DNA of 64,000 bases from Haliotis asinina (Eukaryota; Mollusca; Gastropoda; Lepetellida; Haliotidae): positions 55,530,753-55,594,752 of the forward strand of contig NC_090281.1 in NCBI RefSeq assembly GCF_037392515.1. The letters are read 5' to 3'. This document shows positions 56,296-64,000 of the stretch, in pieces. Under the pieces are notes generated by a model. The model made no database searches and was not told the DNA's origin. It was given only the letters and a program-made list of their open reading frames with translations. Made by a program: the position numbers and the translations under genes. Every line of letters begins with the position of its first letter. Position 1 is the stretch's first letter.

Positions 56296-58151
56296 ATAAA
56301 CTTTATTTTTTGTCTGCTACTCGTAGAAATAGCACCGCCTGGAAGTGCGCACCTGTGCAGCAAGTATAATTATTGCTTCGGTGTAACATTTCATAGTATC
56401 TCAACGGAGAAGCTAAGTAAGTTTTACTACCAGAGCAAGACAAGGGAAGGACTGTTGTTCCAGCTTGAGCGTCTGATAGCAAGTTGCTTGTCTTGTATTC
56501 CAGATTTCTGAGATAAGATACTCGTTAACCTTGACTTTATTACAATAATTTTCACAGTGAATGAGGCTAAGGTAGTGCAAACCACATTATTGTGTGATCG
56601 TGGGAGCTCAGTTGCCGTCTTTATAAGTACAAACCGAGGAACTCTTGAGTAGGCAACCAAACACATGCATCGGACGTTGCCCCCTTGAGTGTAATGGAAG
56701 TGGGTTACTGTACCACTACACGTGAAAACATGATGACTCAGCACACTCTAACTCATTGTATATCTAGCTCCTGCTACCTCACTTAAGTAAGGTGAAGGGT
56801 ACCCTTCTCTCTCTCTCTCTATCTCTGAAAGAGAGTCTTTAATCCTCCGAAACAAATGGCTGTGTTTATAGTCAACCTATTGTTATCTACTAGAACACAG
56901 TGATACAATGATACATATGTTAATTACAAATTTTCATAACGAGGATTTTCCAAATGTCACATGTTGTTCTATACTACCCATCAACAGTGTGGACTCACTT
57001 AAAGCACCCACTATATGTTATGTACATATACATGGTGACATTGAAGATGAATCCCTCCACTAAATTGGGGGCAACTTGCAAACCTTATGCAGATGAACTG
57101 CATTTGGATAATGCACCGAAGTGCTGAAAAGCACATGTAAATATCATGGATGTGAACAGCTGTGTTTTAGTGTAATATTTTGTTAAGAAATCATCAATTT
57201 TCCCCAGGTTTCATCATTTACTGATCTCATGAAAAGAATATTTTCTACGTTACGAATTTGGTTTACAATACATCAGTTCATGTGTAAACAGTACCTTTAA
57301 ACAGAATGGAATATTTTGCAAAATCTAGTTTAGAACATTCGACTGACGTAAGTGTCTACATTTACACTAGTGAGTCTAAATTTGTGATGGGTAGCATATA
57401 TCAGGTGAGTAGGACTGAAGTGGAATCTGTCAATCCATTCACCCGTCGATTCATACATCTGTCTGTTGAGTTATACAGAAATATTTTTGGTGAAAAAAAA
57501 CAGCAGAACGATTCAGTGTGGAATAGTGGTCAGTCGGGTCAATATACCGGTATCTATGTTATAAATAAGAAATTACCTTCAAATCAAAGAAGAACTGGCC
57601 AGTCATTAGAAACAAGTACAGCCCACACAGATGAAGAAACACTTACTTTCAACTTAGACATACGTGTACGGTAAGTATGCCGTGGCGCTGTCGGTATTTA
57701 CAACGGTTGTAGTTCCTCCTCTGCGTCTACTACTACGAGTATAGAAAAACCCAGTCCGCTTATCTGTCGCTGCCGCTCGTGGAAACTTTTACCTATAGAT
57801 CATCTTGCCACACAGAAGTGGAGGTTTTTGAGTTTCAGTCACAGATACACAATGATGCAAATCCATGGAAATTAGAACATCCTTGTTTGGTAGACGTATT
57901 GTTTTCATCATTCCGGCAACTTTCCCCGTCCCTTTTGAACAGGCATTATGACATTATTTACGTCACATCTCTTCTCCGCGATACCACACTCAGGAGAGTC
58001 GTTATCTCAGCTGAGGTATATGAGATTAGGTCGAATGGATTTAGTTTCGTGTAATAACAGTATGCGCGCGTGCGTGTAAACATGCGGGTGGTTCTGTCTG
58101 TAGCAGTCTACACTTACTGCGTGGTTAAAGTGTGGCGGTTCACTGAGACAC
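56296..58151. other. No gene confidently recognised
   Basis: Frames at 56269-56511, 57306-57674 (122 codons) and 57779-58054 (91 codons) lie on the same strand. Some GT-like donors follow them (57405, 58016), but no domain or consistent exon chain could be established. A short (tc)n tract is at 56804-56825. Confidence 0.4.
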
Positions 58152-58395
58152 CGTGAGTTGGCTGGTTTGTTGTTTAACCCCGCACTCAGCAATATTCCAG
58201 TTATATTCCGGTGGACCTTAAATAATCGAGTCCGGACCAAGTAAACCCAGTGATCAGTAGCATGAGCATCGCTCTGCGCAAATGGGATACGATGAATTGT
58301 GTAAACTAAGTCTGCGAGCGTGACCACCCGATCCCGTTAGTCGCCTCCTCCGTCAAGCGTGGATTCCTGAAGATCAATTCTAACCCGGATCTTCA
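58152..58395 (-). mobile_element. SINE-B copy
   Basis: cgcactcagcaatattccag, taaataatcgagtccggacc, gtgatcagtagcatgagcat, gaccacccgatcccgttagt, then a ggatcttcacgg end. Confidence 0.9.
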
Positions 58396-58617
58396 CGGAT
58401 ATTATAAGTTTAACATGGATTCCACATATAGAAAGAGTGTCCAAAGTCAAAAGATGTATGAAAAAGTGTGTGCTTGGCAATATTTGAATTTTTTATGATG
58501 ATTTATGGCTTACCCGGGGTGGAAGAGAGGGCCATCATTCTCGTGGGAAGGCGACAAATGAGGATAATTAAGAACATGAGACAAGTGACAGAACCATAGT
58601 CACTGGTATCGGTTCAT

Positions 58618-58675
<58 letters not shown>

Positions 58676-60193
58676 GTTCCATCTCCATAAAATGGTTAAT
58701 TTGTCTAAAAGATGCTTCCCAATTCCAATTTTACACGTAAAAGATGTTGAAAGTTTCTCACTATAGTAAGCATAATACAGTTCAGGTGCAAATTAGCGAA
58801 AACTAATTTATTGCTTTATGGCCCCGTTGTTGTGCCTAATACACGTCACTGAGTGGCGGGACATAGGCGTACAATGATTTAATCGTTTTAAAATCTAAAC
58901 AATACACTATTTCACAAAATAACAAACATCTCTTTAATCCTATAATTTCTTCAGGAATATCTCATAACTGGTTCACGTGGGTATTGCAACATCCCATCTA
59001 CCAAGTGCGGTGGCGATAAAGGATCACAATGATACATAACTAATATTTGCACGTACAACGTTAAACATGAGCACAGAATCCCATATCATACTTTCGTAAA
59101 ATATGTATGTCGTTCGGATATCATGTAGAACTTTGTTCGCCCACACTTTCTGGAAAGATGCCAAATAAAAAAATCGTCGCACGGTGTTTTTATCGGTGTG
59201 CGATTAAAACGGAGAAATTTATTGTTTTTAACGCATAACAAAATTTCAGACAACTTTTAGCAGTGTCTGTTTTTTCAAACCGCCCACCTATTTGCACTTG
59301 AAAATTGAAAAGATTGAAAATTTAATATTCTACATAACTGTGTAATGTTTTAGTTGTTGGTAGAGCTAGTGATATGATAGTGTTATATAATTTAAGTGAA
59401 AGGATCTATGATGTTCAAAAGGAAATGGTCATTTGTAGTGCTATAAACATATCATGCAAATTAATTTAGATTATGTATTGAATGTCATGTTATTTAAAGA
59501 CAGCTTTAAACTTTACGTTACCAATATTATTTATCAAGGATATTTGAATTATAAGTTGCTTATTTTAGTGCTGTAAACCTTTAGATGCACATTATGTTTT
59601 AAGTACATGTATATGTACTATGTTTCATGTAATAGTAACTTAATAATGCTTAATAATGCTTAATAGAAATTACTGTTCCAATGAATGCACAAATAAAAAT
59701 ATCAATAGTTGTAATAATAACTTAATAATGCTTAATAGGAAATTACTGTTCCAATGAATGCACAAATAAAAATATCATTTTACAACTTGATCCGTGTTCA
59801 GTTATTTTTGAGTGAACATTTTAGCATTAACTGCTCAGTTGTAAAAACATTGACTATACATTGTGTTGCCAATCTTAACAACATACCTGTGCAAACCAAT
59901 CATTTTGTTTCACGTCCATCCAAAGGTCAACCTTTAGGGACCTAACCATCGCTTTACTGTCTCGTGTTGCGTATTTACATAGCGTTGTCACTGATCTCTA
60001 CTGGTCAGTTCATGCCGCTTTATATCATTTCAACGGGCCTTACTGTATTTTATGTATCTTTTACCTTTTCTTACACTTTACTCTATTAACTTTTCAATAT
60101 ATTACTTTTACGTACAACATATATCCTTTAGTGTCTGATAGTCTCCTACGTCAAAGTTGCCTTGTTGAAGTGTGACACTTTCATACAAAGACA

Positions 60194-60224
<31 letters not shown>

Positions 60225-60237
60225 CTTCTTCTTCTTC
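58396..60237. other. Gene-poor AT-rich region with simple repeats
   Basis: (ct)n at 58627-58672 and (ctt)n at 60192-60237. A direct duplication of about 57 bp at 59640-59778 (gaaattactgttccaatgaa ... aataaaaatatca, twice). No gene recognised. Confidence 0.6.
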
Positions 60238-60410
60238 CATGATCAAGTATGGACCAGAAAATCCAGTGATCAACAGCACGAGCATCGCTCTACGCAACTG
60301 GGATACGATGGCATGTATCAACTAAGTCAGCGAGTCTGACCAACCGATCCCGTTAGTCGCCTCTCATGACAAGAATGGGTTACTGAAGACCATCACTGGT
60401 CCTACTAGGA
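60238..60410 (-). mobile_element. SINE-B copy, truncated beside (CTT)n
   Basis: Starts at atgatcaagtatggaccaga. It contains ccagtgatcaacagcacgag, taagtcagcgagtctgacca and atcccgttagtcgcctctca. The tail half is replaced by the (CTT)n tract. Confidence 0.88.
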
Positions 60411-61698
60411 TTGAGAGCTTTGTCCTCGTTTGTATGTGACAAACACAAACGCATAAAATCAGTCATTTCATTGTACATATTTGTTTACAACTTACTATCA
60501 TTGCATCTTTCAAGATGTCGGTGCTAGAACTGTATAATAGGTATATGAAGGGCGGTTGCTGAGATGTACGGGGGACTACTTTGAATTTACGCTCATCTGT
60601 AACATCTATCAACATCGACATTTTAAGAGGCCTCGTCTACATTGAACTTTCATCAGCTGTCAAAGAATCTACAATCAGCGCATCTGGGTTTTTTTACCGG
60701 GAATATCAATACTTTGGTGAGTTAGTATTTTAGATTTATGATCCAATAGCATTATATTTTCTTTCATGTTAACCTTGTTTATTTAGTATGGAATTGAATA
60801 ACAGTTTCATTTTACTGGTTTAAAGGGGACTTGCAAACATTTTTATCTCAGTATTTTCTAAACTCAAAATCCTGAGACGACTTTTTTCCGAAATGCATGT
60901 CTGATATTCCGGCATAGTGTTCTTCTGCACACGAATGTCTGCGTGTTTATCATAAAAAAAAAATATTTATCCTGTTTTATGATGATACGTATGGATTATG
61001 ATCACGGAAGGAAAACAAATTGTAGACGACCATTAACTTAGGTGTTTACTGAAGTTTAATTTACTGTGAGATCTGTAAATAATCTAGTCTGGATCTTGTC
61101 TGACATCATAAGTATCGGTCTGCCAACTGAGATACGATGAATTAATTGATATGACAGGCACGGATTGCAGAAGATCATTCCTAACTCACATTTTTAAAAC
61201 TGCTTGTATTTATTCATATGCTCCACTGACCCTGTTCTGTAAGATGTGGTAAATCACTATACAGTTATTCCTCGTGGGTGCTTCATGATCATACGGATCG
61301 CATACAAACCCACAAGTTGCGCGTGCTGAGTTAGCTAAGCGAGTGCTTATTACCTGTTCGGAATCGTAAATCAATCATTTTCATGGGTTGTGTATGAATG
61401 CGTAGACATCATGGTTGTAGAAAGTTCTCCTCACATTAACACAACCTGCTATGACTGTTTAAATATGCCACTGTCATCAGTAGCCAATGCATCAAAGAGA
61501 GTTTGTCGTTTATGTGTAATATGCGTGTTGCTCCCTATATACTTTTTTCCATATTTCCACATTGACTACGGTTTGCTTCAAGTATTTTTCAAATAGATTC
61601 GTAATGTTTGAAAACTGAAAATGATTGGATAAAAGCAAAACAAAGAGGTATGTGTGAATGTTGGTTTTTTCTGTAAACCAAATTAACACTTCCATAAC
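60411..61698. other. No gene recognised; one decayed SINE-B
   Basis: A strongly decayed SINE-B remnant at about 61065-61195 (ctgtaaataatctagtctgg, gccaactgagatacgatgaa, gacaggcacggattgcagaa). Nothing else was identified. Confidence 0.5.
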
Positions 61699-61865
61699 AG
61701 TGAGTGGGTGAGTTGGGTTTTACGTCGCTTTTAGCAATGTTTCAGCAATGTTACGTCAAGAGACACCAAAATGGGCTTCACACATTGTGCCCATGTGCGG
61801 AATCGAACCCTGGTCTTCGGCATGACGAGTGAAGGATATAACGTCTAGGCTACCCTTCCGCCCCA
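61699..61865 (-). mobile_element. SINE-A copy
   Basis: Minus strand: head ggggcggaagggtagcctag, B box with gggttcgattccgc, body gtgaagcccattttggtgtc, tail gcgacgtaaaacccaactca, then (cact)n. Confidence 0.92.
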
Positions 61866-62279
61866 TTGAACAATAGAAAGGGTTAATGATAAATGGTGAT
61901 TGCTTCTCCAGCATTTGCAGTTCGCCCTCCCGGATTCCGCTGTACAATACGATCTTTGCCCTGAGTTGGTCGACCTCTTTTGAGCTCATCAACTGATGCA
62001 TTCCACCCACAAGCCTTCTATTACAAAGTCCACACATGCTGACAGCCCCTTCGAACAAAGGTAAGTCGTCACAGAACATTCACCTCTGCAGCTGTATTGG
62101 AATGCTCTCTCGGCCGACATCATGCTGTTTTCCTCTTTGATCTCTGGCAAAACAATCCTGACATGTCGAGTCTTCAGTCGTTACCACTACTTACATCCAC
62201 CTCTTCTTACTCTCTCAGTATGCTTTCCTTTAGTCCTACTATTAATGGATATCGCATAATAGGAACGTCTTTTGTTTTC

Positions 62280-62285
62280 TTCTTC

Positions 62286-62328
<43 letters not shown>

Positions 62329-62618
62329 ACAACAACAACATCATCAACATCATCGTCGTCGGCATCGTCATTGTCGTTATCATCGTCGTCGTCTTCATCA
62401 TCGCTATTACCATCGTCGTCGTCGTTATCATCGTCGTCGTCGTCGTCGTTGTCATCGTCGCCATCATCATCGTTATTATCGTCATCGTCGTCGTCATAAT
62501 CATAGTTATTATCGTCGTCGTCGTTATCATCATCGTTGTCGTCGTCGCCATCATCGTTATTATCATCGTCGTCGTCGTCATCATCATCATCATCGTCGTC
62601 ATCATCATCATTTCTTGC
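62280..62618 (+). repeat. Compound trinucleotide tract (TCA/TCG/TTA/CAA)n
   Basis: About 113 triplets, all within a T-C-N / A-T-C theme. Four of the six frames stay open across it and give artificial poly-Ile/Val, poly-Ser, poly-Asp and poly-Met/Thr peptides. It is not a gene. Confidence 0.95.
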
Positions 62619-63339
62619 AGATCCAAATAAAGAAATGCCGCAGAGAGGGTCCTCTTGATCCTCACAAAGGTTGGTTCGCTTCAGAATCAACTTAGGGCTC
62701 CTGCCCAGTTACACACCGCGCAGACAGAGAATGGGCTCCTGCCAGGAGGCCAACCTGATCGACCGAACCATGAACGTTTGGAGAATGTGTAACCCAACAC
62801 TGCAACCTTCCTCCTTGCCGAGAGTGTCAGAAGGACGTGCATTGCTGACAACAAACCCGGGTACTGGCACAGTGTCAGTCATCAGATTGGGAAGCGCCAA
62901 ACCCATGACACCAAAACAATGAAGTGTCGGTCAGCATGGAACTTGGGGTGCATCTGGCTGAACCCCATTGAACATTGAACCCCCATGTCTTTCTGAATCA
63001 TGTCGATCACAATGGACTCGTTTGCTGACATGATATGCTCCCATCCGATGACCCTAAAGTTCCAGTTTCATGAAACTCTGTCGAAAATACAAGTACAGTG
63101 TTTCTATTTTACGGGTCTACGCTATATATTGGTGATACTGGTCACAAGGAGCTTTAAGTTCCTGTAGCAGATATATTTTCTCGTAGACGTGATCGAGGTG
63201 TTTGCTATTGACATTTGTGAATATATAAAGCGACAATACCATTTTCAAATCTATCAAATAATATCTACTAGAAGTAGGTTCGATTGTGCAATTCGATATT
63301 TTCACTTGTTTGTCCAAAGCCTCGCTACAATGTTTCTAC
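62619..63339. other. No gene recognised
   Basis: A frame of 83 codons at 62671-62922 and its antisense show no domain. The sequence has mixed composition and no known repeat. Confidence 0.45.
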
Positions 63340-63407
63340 GAAATGACGGCGGTCTGTGAATAACCGAGTCGGGACCAAACAATCCAGTGATCGATATCAT
63401 GAGATAC
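63340..63407 (-). mobile_element. SINE-B fragment abutting a SINE-A
   Basis: tgacggcggtctgtgaataa, gagtcgggaccaaacaatcc, gtgatcgatatcatgag. It breaks off where the SINE-A at 63408 begins. Confidence 0.8.
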
Positions 63408-63562
63408 GAGTGACTGAGTACGGGTTTACGCCGCTTTTTAACAATATTCCAGCAATGTTACGGCAAACGACACCAGAAATGGGCTTCACACATTGTACCC
63501 ATGTGGAGAGGCTCCGGGGTGACGAGCGAACGCTTTAACCATTAGGCTACCCCACCGCCCCT
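63408..63562 (-). mobile_element. SINE-A copy
   Basis: Minus strand head ggggcggtggggtagcctaa with ggttaaagcgttcgctcgtc, body gtgaagcccatttctggtgt, tail gcggcgtaaacccg, then decayed cactc. The B box is diverged (gagcctctcc). Confidence 0.92.
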
Positions 63563-63916
63563 CACGAGGTATAATGTCACGTATTTATGAATCATTACAG
63601 TAACGATACCAGGTGTTCGCGAAGAAATGCAAATAGCCTATCCCACCGGAAGCACATAATACGCGCAGATAAAATGTGATAACAATTAACACAATTAACA
63701 ATAATGAACTATATCGATGACAACTACCTCGTCATCGATGTAACACGTTTCTCAACAGTGGGTAAACAGTAAACAGGCATCTTCCAAGAAGACCTGATCG
63801 AGGTGGTATGTGGATAAGCAGGTTGTCTCTCCACTTTTCTCACAGTTGTATTGGAGAAACATTTTCCAAGGGGCAAAGTGAAAGACGACTACAATCACCT
63901 TGGTCATGACCACAAA

Positions 63917-64000
63917 GAGTGAGTGAGTGAGTTTCCAGCTATATGGCGGCGGTCTGTAAATAATCCAGTCTGAACCAGACAATCCAGTGATCAGCAACAC
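63917..64000 (-). mobile_element. SINE-B copy cut by the window end
   Basis: (gtga)n, then gctatatggcggcggtctgt, aaataatccagtctgaacca, gacaatccagtgatcagcaa. It continues beyond the window. Confidence 0.92.

Noticed and set aside
57306-58054. Two consecutive same-strand frames (122 and 91 codons) as exons of an unknown gene
   Set aside because: Possible donors exist, but no acceptor chain, homologous domain or consistent phase could be shown. It may deserve a transcript check.
61866-62079. Minus-strand frame with CGLCNRRLVGGMHQLM as a zinc-binding exon
   Set aside because: Only one C..C pair is visible, and the frame runs straight into a SINE-A. Evidence is too thin.
62097-62690. Long frames of 152-177 codons on both strands
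   Set aside because: They are produced by the triplet microsatellite at 62280-62618, as shown by poly-Ile/Val, poly-Asp and poly-Ser translations.
62671-62922. Possible Tc1-like transposase fragment (agcatctggctgaaccccat region nearby)
   Set aside because: Only a short LNPIEH-like match could be imagined, with no supporting motifs on either side.

Overview
This is a stretch of animal nuclear DNA: split genes with GT-AG introns, AT-rich intergenic sequence, many SINEs, DNA-transposon relics and minisatellites. Two abundant SINE families with (ACTC)n tails resemble repeats I remember from abalone (Haliotis). The window is therefore probably from a vetigastropod mollusc; this is recollection, not a database result.

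Three host genes can be assembled. (1) A CD225/dispanin-family two-pass membrane protein on the + strand (exons at 11858-11867, 22019-22218, 24797-24922, 25342-25512; 168 aa). (2) A paralogue on the + strand (28997-29006, 30886-31082, 31354-31482, 32004-32153; 161 aa) with the same intron phases and the same 10-nt coding first exon. (3) A complete SLC5A (SGLT-type) sodium/solute symporter on the - strand, with 14 coding exons from 48760 down to 35202. These join in frame to exactly 664 codons plus a stop, and both sodium:solute symporter signatures match. The CD225 pair and the transporter converge on a gene-free gap at about 32154-35201. I see nothing that links their functions.

Layout. 1-1170: relics of Tc1-like transposases. 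2508-7575: a large composite of 28-bp minisatellite blocks and a duplicated unique segment. 7576-11640: little besides a SINE and a cluster of palindromes. 11858-25512: CD225 gene 1, whose 10-kb first intron carries SINEs, a satellite amplified from a SINE and a crisp 672-bp inverted-repeat transposon. 26700-32153: SINEs and CD225 gene 2. 35202-48760: the SLC5A gene, whose introns hold SINEs, a LINE tail and a 1.4-kb minisatellite that repeats the exon 6 splice donor. 49600-64000: gene-poor, with minisatellites, microsatellites, SINEs, a Tc1 C-terminal relic, a Penelope-like element with inverted arms, and a foldback element.

The most unusual features are the minisatellite built from a 5' splice site inside the SLC5A gene, a second minisatellite that starts directly after a splice donor in CD225 gene 2, a 79-bp satellite born from a SINE interior, and the precisely bounded 672-bp inverted-repeat element. 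Exon calls come from reading the sequence; no transcript data were available.
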